Positions 29,242-38,907 are shown, numbered from the stretch's first letter. The stretch is DNA of 64,000 nt from Ilyomonas sp965199845 (GCA_965199845.1 CBDATZ010000024.1:330008-394007), one strand, 5' to 3'. Notes: generated from the sequence alone by a model not told the origin. Numbers and translations: made by a program.

Positions 29242-30222
29242 TTATTTAATCACTTTTGGCCAACCATTTTTATATACCAGCGGACTAATATAAAATACAC
29301 GCTTACTTCTGTCAAAGCCGCTATCAGCCTGCTTTACAATAGCATGATAAGCTATCCATTTGTTACCATCGGCATCGGTAATAACCGAGTTATGTCCCGG
29401 CGCAATCATGCCGGTATCTTTTTCCAGAATGGCGCTCGTAGTAATGTGTTTTGCTTTGGCTAAACGTACATAAGGACCTGTAATATTTTTCGCTTTTGCC
29501 ACCATTACTGCATAGTTAGCGCCATTGCCGCAACAGTTATCACCGGAATAATACAAGTAGTAATAACCATTGCTATAATCAACCCACGAACCTTCAATCA
29601 AAACTGTATATTTCTTTTCTGTTTTCGGATAGACAACGTTGATCTTGTGACTGTCTTTTACAAATGACTTCCAGTTGTTATTCATCGCTTCAACATGTAA
29701 GGGTTGAAAACCAGAACCCCAGAATAAATATTTCTTTTTTGATTTCGGATCAATGATAGCCATTGGATCAATAGATTCAAAACCTTTTCCGGTTATCAAC
29801 GGTGTTTTTTCGGCAATAAAAGGACCTTCGGGTTTATTGGCAAAGGCGACACCAATACATTTATCAAATGTGGTATCGTTTGCTTTTGCGCTAAAGAACA
29901 ATACGTATTGATGCAAACCCGGATCGTACAATACATGCGGCGCCCAAAAATCTTGCGTATGGCTTGCCCACAAAGGTTTTTGCGGCAATACATCGCCGAT
30001 ATAATTCCAATCCTGTAAGTTGTCAGAAACAGCCAATTGTATATTCTGCATCTTACCATCGTGATTTGCCTGCGTTGCATACGCATAATATTTTCCGTTC
30101 GCCATAATAACCGTTGGATCAGGAAAATCTATGTTTAGCACAGGATTGCGCAATACCTTTTGAGATGATTGTGCAAACAATGTATTTGCAAACAATAGAG
30201 ATATGATGCAAAGAAACTTCAT
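29242..30222 (-). CDS. GH43-family arabinosidase-like glycosidase, secreted
   Basis: 326 residues from the ATG that gives M-K-F-L-C-I-I-S-L and a signal peptide ending L-F-A-Q; an upstream in-frame start at 30246 would lie inside a terminator hairpin. The five-bladed propeller shows D-F-P-D-P-T-V (catalytic base region, about 31-37), W-A-P-H-V-L-Y-D (about 88-95), D-P-M-A-I-I-D (about 155-161) and I-E-G-S-W-V (acid Glu, about 206). These are GH43 marks, typical of arabinofuranosidases, arabinanases and xylosidases. It is the last gene of the large PUL, suiting removal of arabinose side chains. Exact specificity is inferred. Confidence 0.85.
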   Translation of the reverse strand: MKFLCIISLLFANTLFAQSSQKVLRNPVLNIDFPDPTVIMANGKYYAYATQANHDGKMQNIQLAVSDNLQDWNYIGDVLPQKPLWASHTQDFWAPHVLYDPGLHQYVLFFSAKANDTTFDKCIGVAFANKPEGPFIAEKTPLITGKGFESIDPMAIIDPKSKKKYLFWGSGFQPLHVEAMNNNWKSFVKDSHKINVVYPKTEKKYTVLIEGSWVDYSNGYYYLYYSGDNCCGNGANYAVMVAKAKNITGPYVRLAKAKHITTSAILEKDTGMIAPGHNSVITDADGNKWIAYHAIVKQADSGFDRSKRVFYISPLVYKNGWPKVIK

Positions 30223-30233
30223 GATTATTTTGT

Positions 30234-30262
30234 AAAACGCCAGCAATTTTTGCCGGCGTTTT
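30234..30262 (-). terminator. Terminator-like hairpin between the glutaminase-like gene and GH43
   Basis: AAAACGCC-A-GCAA, loop TTT, TTGC-C-GGCGTTTT: a 12-bp stem with one mismatch. On the minus strand it follows the stop of the gene upstream by 44 bases and ends 11 bases before the GH43 ATG, so it either ends the first message or sits in the GH43 leader. Confidence 0.7.
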
Positions 30263-30306
30263 TGTTGCTTTTTATAGAGATGATTTTGACATAAACAAGC
30301 TTATAA

Positions 30307-32775
30307 TTACTTGCTTAAAGCGGTTTCTTTATTGTGCATTTTATAATCTAAAAACTTCATGAAATAACCACCCACAACACTGCGTGCCTGAAAGCCAACC
30401 TGTTTGCCATCCGTAGTTTCGTGCCAGTCGCTAAGCGGAACGCGTGTTGGTGTTTCCGTCGCATACTTATAGATGGGATCAACCAACTTTTTAAAGTCTT
30501 TATTGTTGTTGGCAAGTGTAGCACTCCACATAATCCAGTCGCTTTTTGTATAGGTTTTGCGGCTGTCTAAAGGCAGACCATATTTGTTTTGATTCTTCAG
30601 GTAAAAATCAATTTCTTTATTGTAAACACTTTCAGGAAACAGATGCAGGTCGAGCACTTTATCCCAAACAATATTATACTTCTGGCTCCATGTATTTTTA
30701 TCGCTGAAGGTAAGCGCAGTGTGGTCACCATCATCTGCCATTTGCTGCCATCTGCCAGCCATCGCAATCGCGCTGTCATGATACTTTTGAGCGGTTGTTT
30801 TATTACCCATCATATCAGCCAGCATTGCATAACAACCAATGCCTTCAATGGCTTTAGCAGACAGGTTTGCATTGCGGGCAAGGTGACCGGCAAAATCATC
30901 CGTACACAATTGGTTCGCCGGATCAAAACCATTTTCCATCAGGTAATTTACCCACGTGGTCAATGTTTTCCAATGCTTCTTTGCATAGTCTGCATTACCT
31001 TCTACTTTGGCAATGGCACCGGTTAAAATGAGCATGTTACCACTTTCTTCAACGGGCATTCCTTCACCGTAAGTCTGACCATTGGCTAATGGATACGTAC
31101 CTAAATCGTGTGCAGCAAACGGATGCGTCCATTTACCTGTTTCGCTGTAATAAAAAATACCGTTCATCATACCTTTCAGCAAGTCTGGATTGTACACTAA
31201 AAACATCGGTGCTGATGGATATGTTATGTCAACTGTATTGATAGATCCGTTGCTGAAATTTTCTTTTGATAAAAACAAAAATTCACCCTGCGGACTCACC
31301 AATGTTTTATGCGCTGAAATTGATTGACGATACGCGGCTACGCAAAGCTTTGCATAATCTTCGCCACCTGCTTTTTCTGCCTCATCATACATCTTCTTAT
31401 CGAAGTCGCTGCATTCTTTCATTACATTATCGTAGTTAGAAGCAGCCAGCGCAAATTGTTTTTCAATTGTGTTCTTGCCGTCTTTATTCCAATACGGACG
31501 CAGGTTCTGACCAAAGTATTGGATGGAATAAATATCATCATAACCAATCATGATATATTTCTTCTGTTCTTCTTTGGTTACTTTATCGAAAGCAAGCGTT
31601 GTGTTCATCATCAGTTGCTTGCCTTGCGATACATTGCTTATTGTTTTAACAGGAGATATAAAATTAGAAATTCCTACTGTTGATGCAGTAATGCTTTGTA
31701 CCGGTTTTTCGCTTTGCGGAACCGCTACATACACATAACCCCAATCAATACGAAGATCATCACCTTTCTTCTTCAACATAGGCTGTTCAACGGTTCCGGC
31801 TTTTAAAATGCTCATGCCATTAGCCGCATACTTTGTTGTTTTTACATCCTGGAAAGCCGTGTTCACAGCCAGGTTGGTTGATGTTCCAAAATACAATTGC
31901 GCATCGTGTGTTTTATTATTATCAGATTTTACAGCAAAAGACACATACGAAACAGGTCTTGTCATCAGCATCAAATCATTCATCAGCAATGGCGATGTAA
32001 ATGTGACTTCCAGATCAGCATCGCCACACTCGAATTTATAAATCGTATTGGTTGCAGTTACTTCAACACTTTTCTGATCAGCTTTCTTTATGGCATCGTT
32101 CATTTTCATTTCTACTTCATTTGCCAAACCAACATCCAGCCATGCGCCGCCGCCGGTGTTTGCAACATGCACCGCCAACACATTGGTACCTTTCTTCAAC
32201 TTACCTTCTGTAGGTATATATTTCAACTTGCCTAAGAAACTCTGCAAATCATAAATCTTTTCGCCGTTCAGATAAGCTTCGCAATTATCATCGTGCTGAA
32301 TTTTAATAAACAATTGTTTATCATTTACATCGGTAACCGTAAACGTACGACGCACCCAAACATCATGACTGTCCCACTTGGTTTTTGCCATCGAGCCTTT
32401 ATCACCAATCGGCGCGGCGCCAGACTTCCACGATACATCTTTAAAATCAGAATTCATCCAGTCATCTGCAGGCTTATCTTCTGTGTATTTCACACTATAA
32501 CTTTTCTCGTCCGAAGCAGGCAATATCGTCTTATAACTCTTTTCCGCATCGCCCATAAAACGATACACTTTTCCATCAACTTTCAGCAATCCAAGCAACG
32601 ATTGATCAGCGCCTGTCCAGTGCTTGGTAGGACTTGCATTCAGGTCATCTGTAAACGACCATACGCTGAAATAAGGATCGTGATTGATAAGCGGGTAAGC
32701 CGGCGCTTTTGTTAACTGCGCAAACGCCATTTGCAGTTGCAGCAACACACCCAGCGTAATAAAAACTTTCTTCAT
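30307..32775 (-). CDS. Glutaminase A-like secreted protein (DUF4965/DUF5127/DUF1793)
   Basis: 822 residues from the ATG giving M-K-K-V-F-I-T-L-G and a signal peptide ending A-F-A-Q; the longer frame upstream encodes no leader. The N-terminus (A-Y-P-L-I-N-H-D-P-Y-F-S-V-W-S) is the conserved start of GtaA-family proteins. A beta-sandwich (about 100-250) resembling a carbohydrate-binding jelly roll follows, and the C-terminal half is an all-helical barrel (Y-P-S-A-P-M-F-L-V-Y-N-P; D-L-G-T-Y-P-L-A-N-G; T-D-D-F-A-G-H-L-A-R-N-A-N-L-S-A-K-A-I). The family is named for a fungal glutaminase, but in Bacteroidota PULs it often sits among glycosidases, so a sugar substrate is possible. Confidence 0.8.
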   Translation of the reverse strand: MKKVFITLGVLLQLQMAFAQLTKAPAYPLINHDPYFSVWSFTDDLNASPTKHWTGADQSLLGLLKVDGKVYRFMGDAEKSYKTILPASDEKSYSVKYTEDKPADDWMNSDFKDVSWKSGAAPIGDKGSMAKTKWDSHDVWVRRTFTVTDVNDKQLFIKIQHDDNCEAYLNGEKIYDLQSFLGKLKYIPTEGKLKKGTNVLAVHVANTGGGAWLDVGLANEVEMKMNDAIKKADQKSVEVTATNTIYKFECGDADLEVTFTSPLLMNDLMLMTRPVSYVSFAVKSDNNKTHDAQLYFGTSTNLAVNTAFQDVKTTKYAANGMSILKAGTVEQPMLKKKGDDLRIDWGYVYVAVPQSEKPVQSITASTVGISNFISPVKTISNVSQGKQLMMNTTLAFDKVTKEEQKKYIMIGYDDIYSIQYFGQNLRPYWNKDGKNTIEKQFALAASNYDNVMKECSDFDKKMYDEAEKAGGEDYAKLCVAAYRQSISAHKTLVSPQGEFLFLSKENFSNGSINTVDITYPSAPMFLVYNPDLLKGMMNGIFYYSETGKWTHPFAAHDLGTYPLANGQTYGEGMPVEESGNMLILTGAIAKVEGNADYAKKHWKTLTTWVNYLMENGFDPANQLCTDDFAGHLARNANLSAKAIEGIGCYAMLADMMGNKTTAQKYHDSAIAMAGRWQQMADDGDHTALTFSDKNTWSQKYNIVWDKVLDLHLFPESVYNKEIDFYLKNQNKYGLPLDSRKTYTKSDWIMWSATLANNNKDFKKLVDPIYKYATETPTRVPLSDWHETTDGKQVGFQARSVVGGYFMKFLDYKMHNKETALSK

Positions 32776-32840
32776 ACTATATAAATTAATAATTAAAAAC
32801 GACTGTTGGTTTTGTTCCGTTTTGTAAGTGTTACAATACA

Positions 32841-32911
32841 AAATACAGTTTATGTTACGAGCTTTTAAATCTCCGGTTTATCATCGTTGCGTCGCACTCT
32901 TGTACGTTCTG
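32841..32911 (-). repeat. Interspersed repeat, copy C (diverged, minus strand)
   Basis: Read on the minus strand: CAGAACGTACAAGAGTGCGA, then CGCAACGATGATAAACCGGA, then TAACATAAACTGTATT. It shares CGCAACGATG, AACCGGAG and TAACATAA-TGTATT with copy A. It fills the spacer between the GH97 and glutaminase-like genes. Confidence 0.6.
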
Positions 32912-32956
32912 AAATTAATTAAGCTATCTGTCAACAGTCATTTAATAACTATCAAC

Positions 32957-34933
32957 TTATAATGCTGATGTTGTTGCCACAAAGCCGCCATTCTTCACCA
33001 TTTTGATGTTCAATACATCACCATTTTTCAATTCTTTTGTTAGCTTTTTATAATCTTTTGCCTGCACGTCAGCATTCATTCCATCCTGGAAAACCGTAAA
33101 CGAAGCCGTTTGATTCTGAGCCAAAAAATCAATCGTTATATTCAAATCCCGCGGCTCATGATTCGTCATCGCGCCAATATACCATTGCGTTCCTTTTCGC
33201 CTTGCGATAACCACATATTCGCCCGCTTTTGCGTCCGGCACTTTGGTTTCATCCCAGGTTACCGGCGCACCGGCAATAAACTTTGTACAATCTTCTTCTC
33301 TGTAATAATTTCCCGGATTATCAGCCAGCATTTGCAAACCACTTTCATACACCACATACATCGCCAGCTGGTTGCAGCGCGTTCCAATGCTTTGCGTATT
33401 TGTCCAGGTTGGTTTATAATCTTCCGGCTGCACGTTGAACATCGCGCCCGGCGTGTAATCCATCGGTCCGGCCACGTTGCGGGTAAATGGCAAAATCATA
33501 TTGTTATCGGGCGTTGCAAAGCCGCCGCCAATGTTTTGTTCCATTCCCGTTACGCCTTCGTGCGCTAAAATATTTGGATACGCGCGTTCCAAACCAGCCG
33601 GTTTAAACGCACCATGATAATCTACTAAAATATGATGTTGATAGGCTTCTTTTGCAATGCGCTCATACCAGTTTACCATCCATTGATCGCTGCGGTTCAT
33701 GAAGTCAATTTTCGCACCGGCGATGCCCCAATCTTCTAATTGCTGAAAGAGTTTTTCCTGATTGTATTCGACCGATAACCATGTAAACCATAAGATAATT
33801 TTTACGTTTTTTTGTTTGCCGTAAGCAATCAGTTGCGGTAAATTAACATCAGGATTGGAATGCAATACATCTTCTGTTGATTTCGACCAACCTTCATCCA
33901 TAATGATATATGGAATCTTGAATTGCGAAGCGAAATCAATATAATATTTATAGGTTTCTAAATTGAGTCCGGCTTTAAAATCAACACCATAAATACGTGC
34001 GCCATTCCACCATTCCCAGCTTACGTGGCCGGGTTTTATCCAGCTTGTATCAGCAATGGTTGTCGGTCGTGCAAGCTTATATTCAAATTGATTTTCAACA
34101 ATGCCTTTGTCTTCTTTTGTAATACCGATAAAACGCCAGGGAAAGCTGCGCGCGCCGCTGGTTTTAGCAATGTAATTAGCTTCGCTTGTTATCTGTAAAG
34201 TGCGGTCATCTTTTGGTGCAAAAGAAAGCGGCGCTTTCGGAAAAGTTGCATCTAACGCATTGTTGCCATCCGGTTTTAAAAACAAGCAAGGATAATCGTA
34301 CAAATCAGTTTCAGAGATGAATAATTTGTAGTTATTATTTGCACTCACCAATACAGGCAAAATGCTCATTTTATTTTCTTTCCAGTTGTTGATTGGTGCC
34401 TTTGTAAAAGGTGTTTCATAAGCTGTAAAGAAGGAACTTTCCGGTGAATACCACGCAGAATCATTGGCTGTAAAATGAAAATGCGCCACTTCATTATTAA
34501 CTTCAATGCTATCTTTTTTCTTCGTGATGAAACGATAAGCAATACCATCGTTATAAGCCCGAAACTCAACACTGTAATCGCCTTTAAAAGCAAGCGTTAC
34601 TACATTGCAATTGTTTGGAACAACGGCATTTTTAAAAGGTACAACAGGCTTTAGTTGTTCATTAATAACGGCTGTTGTTTTCTTTGATAATTTTGGATTG
34701 CTGCCAAGCAGTTCGCTGCCAACCTGCATCTGCAAAAAACTATTATCAAGCAGCGCCTGATTGCCGGCATTTACACTGTAATAAATTTTATCAGTTAGTT
34801 TGATTTGTATGGTGATGTTTTTATCGGGCGATAATAGTTGCAGCGATTGTGCAAAGCCAGTGTAACTTAACCATAACGCGATAGATAAGAAGACTGACTT
34901 TTGTAAACGTTGTTTGAATATTCTGTTTTTCAT
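32957..34933 (-). CDS. GH97-family alpha-glycosidase (retaining-type active site)
   Basis: 658 residues with a signal peptide ending T-G-F-A-Q. The N-terminal beta-super-sandwich (about 30-290) begins with the family string L-L-S-P-D-K-N-I. The TIM barrel has W-E-W-W-N-G (about 305-310), Y-I-I-M-D-E-G-W and K-I-D-F-M-N-R-S-D-Q with Asp410; G-V-T-G-M-E follows A-H-E (Glu459). In GH97, an Asp at this barrel position marks the retaining alpha-galactosidase-type branch, whereas SusB-like inverting enzymes use Glu elsewhere. I therefore favour alpha-galactosidase or a related activity. The enzyme is likely periplasmic and fits a PUL that also encodes galactokinase. Confidence 0.87.
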   Translation of the reverse strand: MKNRIFKQRLQKSVFLSIALWLSYTGFAQSLQLLSPDKNITIQIKLTDKIYYSVNAGNQALLDNSFLQMQVGSELLGSNPKLSKKTTAVINEQLKPVVPFKNAVVPNNCNVVTLAFKGDYSVEFRAYNDGIAYRFITKKKDSIEVNNEVAHFHFTANDSAWYSPESSFFTAYETPFTKAPINNWKENKMSILPVLVSANNNYKLFISETDLYDYPCLFLKPDGNNALDATFPKAPLSFAPKDDRTLQITSEANYIAKTSGARSFPWRFIGITKEDKGIVENQFEYKLARPTTIADTSWIKPGHVSWEWWNGARIYGVDFKAGLNLETYKYYIDFASQFKIPYIIMDEGWSKSTEDVLHSNPDVNLPQLIAYGKQKNVKIILWFTWLSVEYNQEKLFQQLEDWGIAGAKIDFMNRSDQWMVNWYERIAKEAYQHHILVDYHGAFKPAGLERAYPNILAHEGVTGMEQNIGGGFATPDNNMILPFTRNVAGPMDYTPGAMFNVQPEDYKPTWTNTQSIGTRCNQLAMYVVYESGLQMLADNPGNYYREEDCTKFIAGAPVTWDETKVPDAKAGEYVVIARRKGTQWYIGAMTNHEPRDLNITIDFLAQNQTASFTVFQDGMNADVQAKDYKKLTKELKNGDVLNIKMVKNGGFVATTSAL

Positions 34934-34994
34934 TTTTTTTCCAGGTTTGTGTTATTGAATGCAAGTTGCATAATGTTTAATTAATAACAAGGCG

Positions 34995-35060
34995 TTGAAC
35001 GGAGCGTCGCAAGTAAAGATCAACCGGAGTTTCAGACGCTGGTAACATAAATTTGTATTC
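34995..35060 (+). repeat. Interspersed repeat, copy B
   Basis: Shares GAACGGAGCGTCGCAA, ATCAACCGGAGTT and GACGCTGGTAACATAA with copy A. Here AGCGTC and GACGCT are perfect complements, giving a six-base stem closing a 25-30 base loop. It lies between the GH97 and GH2 genes. Confidence 0.75.
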
Positions 35061-35061
35061 G

Positions 35062-36897
35062 TTATTTTTTATTACTGTTTGTGTTCAAATCACGACTGCT
35101 TTTGATCACTTCCGAATTGATGTCAGCCACCTTCTTTAAATCCATTTTTTCTACCTGCCTGTCGTATGTTACGATGCCGTTGATTTCATGTTCCACATCG
35201 GTTGTTTGTGTGTAAATGGCAACGCTTAAACCTTTGTATTTTACAAGCTGTTCCACTTCATTTAAAAGCATCACATACTTGTTGGTTAAATCTTCTTTGG
35301 TTGGCATCATATCATACGCATTATTTGCCACCGGATACAGGTGACCGCGCACAAACAAACCAACGCCGCCAAACTCGCCCAGCGAAACCGCGCGCTTTCC
35401 ATCAGGCACCGAAGCGCCGTATGGTCCAACATAAATATGCGTGTCAATATAATCGCCGTTGCCGGGATCGCCATAGGCTTTGCGATAAGGCGGATTGTTA
35501 TTGAAACCGGTGTTACCGTTTACCAAACGCGAAGGATCGTAAACCTTTGTCCAGTCTGTAATTTGCTTTACATCAAACGCGCCCCAGTTTTCATTAAACG
35601 GAACCCATGTTATAACGGAAGGTGCGTTATAATGTTCATCAATAATCTCTTTCCATTCAGCCCGAAACTCACTGCGTCTTGTTGCTGTATCTTCATCGGG
35701 AAACCACATACAAGGCATATCCTGCCAAACCAGAACGCCCATTTTATCGCACCAGTAATACCAGCGTTGCGGCTCGGTTTTCATGTGTTTGCGAATAAGA
35801 TTGAAGCCCGCTTTTTTGGCTAATTCAACATCGTATTGTAAGGCATCGTCGGTTGGTGCTGTGTAAATTCCATCGGGCCAATAACCCTGATCTAACAAAC
35901 CAAGCTGCAATACAAATTGTCCGTTTAGTAAAGCTCTTTTTTCACCGTTTATTTCGCCCAATACAATAGATCGCATTCCAAAATAGCTGCTGACTTCATC
36001 GGCAATCTTTCCGCTTTTCTCTTTTAGTTGAAGCCTCAAATCGTATAAAAACGGGTTTTCCGGCGACCATAAATTTGGATTATCAATATTGATATCGAAA
36101 GATTGATTTGTTGTTCCGGTTGTGTTAATTGTTGCGATATTTTTTCCTGATACAATGGCTGAAACGCTGGCTCCATTTAGGTTTGAAGCAACTTGTACAT
36201 GCAGTTTTTTATTGGCAACATCAGGCGTTAATTTGATACTTGACATATAATTTTCCGCAACCGGCTCAAGCCAAACCGTTTGCCAGATACCTGAAGTGAA
36301 TGTATAATCGCCGTGCTCGCCTGCTTCATTTTTACCTGACGGTGATTTACCATCATTTTTATCTTGCACACCAATAACGATTGTATTGTTGCCTGCTTGC
36401 AAAAGAGACGTAATATCAAAACTAAAAGCATCATAACCGCCGTTATGCGTTCCTGCTTTTTTGTTGTTGATAAAGACAACGGTTGAATAGTCAGCAGCAC
36501 CAAAATTGAGCAAAATATGTTTGCCTTTCCAGGCATCCGGAATGGTAATCTTTTTCTGATACCACATGTTGATTTCAAGGTTCTTTTGTATGCCCGACAA
36601 ATACGATTCAGGCGGATAAGGAACGGTTATTTTTTCAGTTGAATTGTTGAAGGAAGGTGGTTGTGTAGCTATGGTTGGATTGGCGATTTGTTTGCCACCT
36701 ATATAATCCCATTTGCCATTTAAATTCAGCCAGTCAGTACGTTGTAATTGAGGTCGCGGGTAGTCTGGAAAAGGTACGGTTGCTTTCACGGCGTCTTCCG
36801 TCCAGGGCGTTGTCATAATGGCTTTTGGCTGGGCAAAAACCGATGACGATATGAAGACAAATGAAAGTGATAAGAGAGTAAAAATATTTTTATTCAA
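35062..36897 (-). CDS. GH2-family beta-glycosidase (second of tandem pair)
   Basis: 611 residues, starting at a TTG that gives N-K-N-I-F-T-L and a signal peptide ending V-F-A-Q. It has the GH2 layout: sugar-binding jelly roll (about 45-210; L-N-L-N-G-K-W-D-Y), an Ig-like domain (about 215-315) and a TIM barrel. Acid/base Glu436 is in P-F-N-E-N-W-G, and nucleophile Glu508 in S-L-G-E-F-G-G. It is shorter than LacZ, as usual for the three-domain GH2 enzymes of Bacteroidota. Activity is likely beta-galactosidase or a related exo-acting enzyme; specificity is not readable. It is paralogous to the next gene upstream. Confidence 0.85.
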   Translation of the reverse strand: MNKNIFTLLSLSFVFISSSVFAQPKAIMTTPWTEDAVKATVPFPDYPRPQLQRTDWLNLNGKWDYIGGKQIANPTIATQPPSFNNSTEKITVPYPPESYLSGIQKNLEINMWYQKKITIPDAWKGKHILLNFGAADYSTVVFINNKKAGTHNGGYDAFSFDITSLLQAGNNTIVIGVQDKNDGKSPSGKNEAGEHGDYTFTSGIWQTVWLEPVAENYMSSIKLTPDVANKKLHVQVASNLNGASVSAIVSGKNIATINTTGTTNQSFDINIDNPNLWSPENPFLYDLRLQLKEKSGKIADEVSSYFGMRSIVLGEINGEKRALLNGQFVLQLGLLDQGYWPDGIYTAPTDDALQYDVELAKKAGFNLIRKHMKTEPQRWYYWCDKMGVLVWQDMPCMWFPDEDTATRRSEFRAEWKEIIDEHYNAPSVITWVPFNENWGAFDVKQITDWTKVYDPSRLVNGNTGFNNNPPYRKAYGDPGNGDYIDTHIYVGPYGASVPDGKRAVSLGEFGGVGLFVRGHLYPVANNAYDMMPTKEDLTNKYVMLLNEVEQLVKYKGLSVAIYTQTTDVEHEINGIVTYDRQVEKMDLKKVADINSEVIKSSRDLNTNSNKK

Positions 36898-36965
36898 TCG
36901 TTATGTTTTTAGCCGCATCAACAAAACAAAATACCTTGCTGATTGTTTTTGAAATCAGAGAAAAT

Positions 36966-37009
36966 ATAACAAACTATGCAAAGCGTAAACACTTTGCATA
37001 GTTTGTTAT
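36966..37009 (-). terminator. 18-bp perfect stem-loop after the upstream GH2 gene
   Basis: ATAACAAACTATGCAAAG, 8-base loop, CTTTGCATAGTTTGTTAT: 18 paired bases without mismatch. It starts 8 bases past the stop of the GH2 gene at 37018, on the minus strand. A weak T-rich tail (ATATTTTCT) follows. It is most likely a terminator or an mRNA 3' stabiliser. Confidence 0.75.
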
Positions 37010-37017
37010 CTGTAGAA

Positions 37018-38853
37018 TTATTCAGCTTTAATATCATAAAGCCTTTTATTTTCTGCGCTTAATTTTTCCAAAGGCATTTTCATCACTTTTCTATCATACG
37101 TCATAAAACCATTCACTTCGCCTTCCACATCAGTCGTTTGTGTATAAACAGCGGCTGATAAACCATGTGGTATTAATTCTGCCAGTTTATCGGTTAAAGT
37201 TTTATATCGCATAAACATAGTATCACTGTTCTTAAAGGTTTGATAACCCCAGTTTTTTTGCTGCCAGGTATGACCATCCAAAGGCAATCCCAAGCCACCA
37301 AACTCACCGCAAACAACCGCTTCTTTTCCATCAACAATTTGAGGCAGTGGCATAGCTGGATCAGGATAACTGTGCAAATCTAAGATGTCGCCGGCTGTAT
37401 AAAAATTACCACCGCTTGCGCTGTTTATCAAACGGGATGAATCTTTTTGTTTTGTCCATTCGGCAATTTCAACGGTTTTGAATTGTCCCCAGGCTTCGTT
37501 AAATGGCGTCCAAACCACAATACAAGGAAAGTTATGCAACGCATCCATAATGGCATTCCATTCTTTACGGTAATAACCTTCCGATTCTGCCGTGCGATCT
37601 TTATCGGTTGCTCTGCCCAATACGCCGGGCCGATTTTCCCATTTGTTGCCGAGGTCGCCGCTTGGCATATCCTGCCAAACCACAATGCCCAATTCATCGC
37701 AGTAGCGATACCAGCGAGCCGGTTCTACTTTAATATGTTTGCGAATCATATTAAAGCCCATTTCTTTTGTTTTTTCAATATCGAATTTTAGAGCGGCATC
37801 GGTTGGCGCGGTGTATAAACCATCCGGCCACCAGCCTTGGTCTAACGGTCCATATTGAAATAAAAACGCATTGTTCAGCATCATTCGTAACACACCATTT
37901 TTATCTTTAGCCAAAGAACTTTTGCGCATGGCAAAATAGCTCTTTACTTCATCTACCACTTTGCCTTTGCGAACAACCGCAACCTTTATATCGTACAAAT
38001 GCGGATTGTTTGGCGACCATAAAACAGGATTGGTAATCGAGAGCTTTGCAGCCGTATCTTTTACGGTTTGCTCGGTTACTATTTTGTTATCATCCAAAGC
38101 CGTAAACTTCAGTTCATCGCCCGGTTGCATACCTTCTATATGAGCGCTTATAGAAAGTGTGTTGTTATCAATATCGGGCGTTTGTTTGGTAGAAGCAATA
38201 TAGGTTTTCGGAACCGCTTCCAGCCAAACTGTTTGCCAAATGCCGGTGACCGGTGTGTACCAAATGCCTTCCGGTTTTATAACCTGTTTGCCATGAGGTT
38301 GCGGACCATCGTTGGTAGGATCCCAAACGCAAACCGCAAGTTCTTGTTTGGTTCCTTTTTTTAACGCGCTGGTTATATCAACGGTAAACGGATCGTAACC
38401 GCCCTGATGCGTATAAATTTTATTTCCGTTCAGGTAAATATCGCTTTGCCAATCTACCGCACCAAAATGTAGTAAGGTATTTTTGTTAGTTGTATTTGAT
38501 GATAATGTAATTGTTGTTTTATACCACAATACACTGTCTTTTCCAACTGTTTTGCCAACGCCGGACAAAGCAGATTCTACGGCAAACGGAACTAATATAT
38601 TGCCCTGAAACGTAGCAGGCATCGCGCTTTGCTGGTCTTTTGGCAAAATAGAATATTGCCATAAACCGTTCAGGTTTGTCCAGTTAGTTCTTTGTAACTG
38701 CGGGCGCGGATACTCGGGCAATACACTGTTTGTTTTTACGCTGTCTGCCCAGGGAGATTTGATATGATCGCCGGCGATATGCCACGAAGAAGTTTGTGCA
38801 ATTGAACAATATGAAGCGAGAACAAAAATGGAAGTACAGATGTTTTTAATCAT
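37018..38853 (-). CDS. GH2-family beta-glycosidase (first of tandem pair)
   Basis: 611 residues from the ATG giving M-I-K-N-I-C-T-S and a signal peptide ending S-I-A-Q; the upstream in-frame start would add 11 residues ahead of the leader. Jelly roll (L-N-G-L-W-Q-Y), Ig-like domain and TIM barrel follow. Acid/base Glu453 is in P-F-N-E-A-W-G and nucleophile Glu517 in V-C-G-E-F-G-G-L. It shares many strings with its downstream neighbour (P-E-Y-P-R-P-Q-L-Q-R-T-x-W; Y-T-A-P-T-D; Q-D-M-P), so the two probably arose by tandem duplication and then specialised. It is flanked by strong hairpins on both sides. Confidence 0.85.
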   Translation of the reverse strand: MIKNICTSIFVLASYCSIAQTSSWHIAGDHIKSPWADSVKTNSVLPEYPRPQLQRTNWTNLNGLWQYSILPKDQQSAMPATFQGNILVPFAVESALSGVGKTVGKDSVLWYKTTITLSSNTTNKNTLLHFGAVDWQSDIYLNGNKIYTHQGGYDPFTVDITSALKKGTKQELAVCVWDPTNDGPQPHGKQVIKPEGIWYTPVTGIWQTVWLEAVPKTYIASTKQTPDIDNNTLSISAHIEGMQPGDELKFTALDDNKIVTEQTVKDTAAKLSITNPVLWSPNNPHLYDIKVAVVRKGKVVDEVKSYFAMRKSSLAKDKNGVLRMMLNNAFLFQYGPLDQGWWPDGLYTAPTDAALKFDIEKTKEMGFNMIRKHIKVEPARWYRYCDELGIVVWQDMPSGDLGNKWENRPGVLGRATDKDRTAESEGYYRKEWNAIMDALHNFPCIVVWTPFNEAWGQFKTVEIAEWTKQKDSSRLINSASGGNFYTAGDILDLHSYPDPAMPLPQIVDGKEAVVCGEFGGLGLPLDGHTWQQKNWGYQTFKNSDTMFMRYKTLTDKLAELIPHGLSAAVYTQTTDVEGEVNGFMTYDRKVMKMPLEKLSAENKRLYDIKAE

Positions 38854-38878
38854 AAGTAATCGGTAGGATAAGAAATAA

Positions 38879-38907
38879 AAAACCACCTGATTTTGCCAGG
38901 TGGTTTT
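38879..38907 (-). terminator. Intrinsic terminator after the DUF3823 gene
   Basis: AAAACCACCTG, loop of 7, CAGGTGGTTTT: an 11-bp perfect stem followed on the minus strand by TTTTTTATTT. It lies 12 bases past the stop of the DUF3823 gene and marks the likely end of the susCD transcript. Confidence 0.85.
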
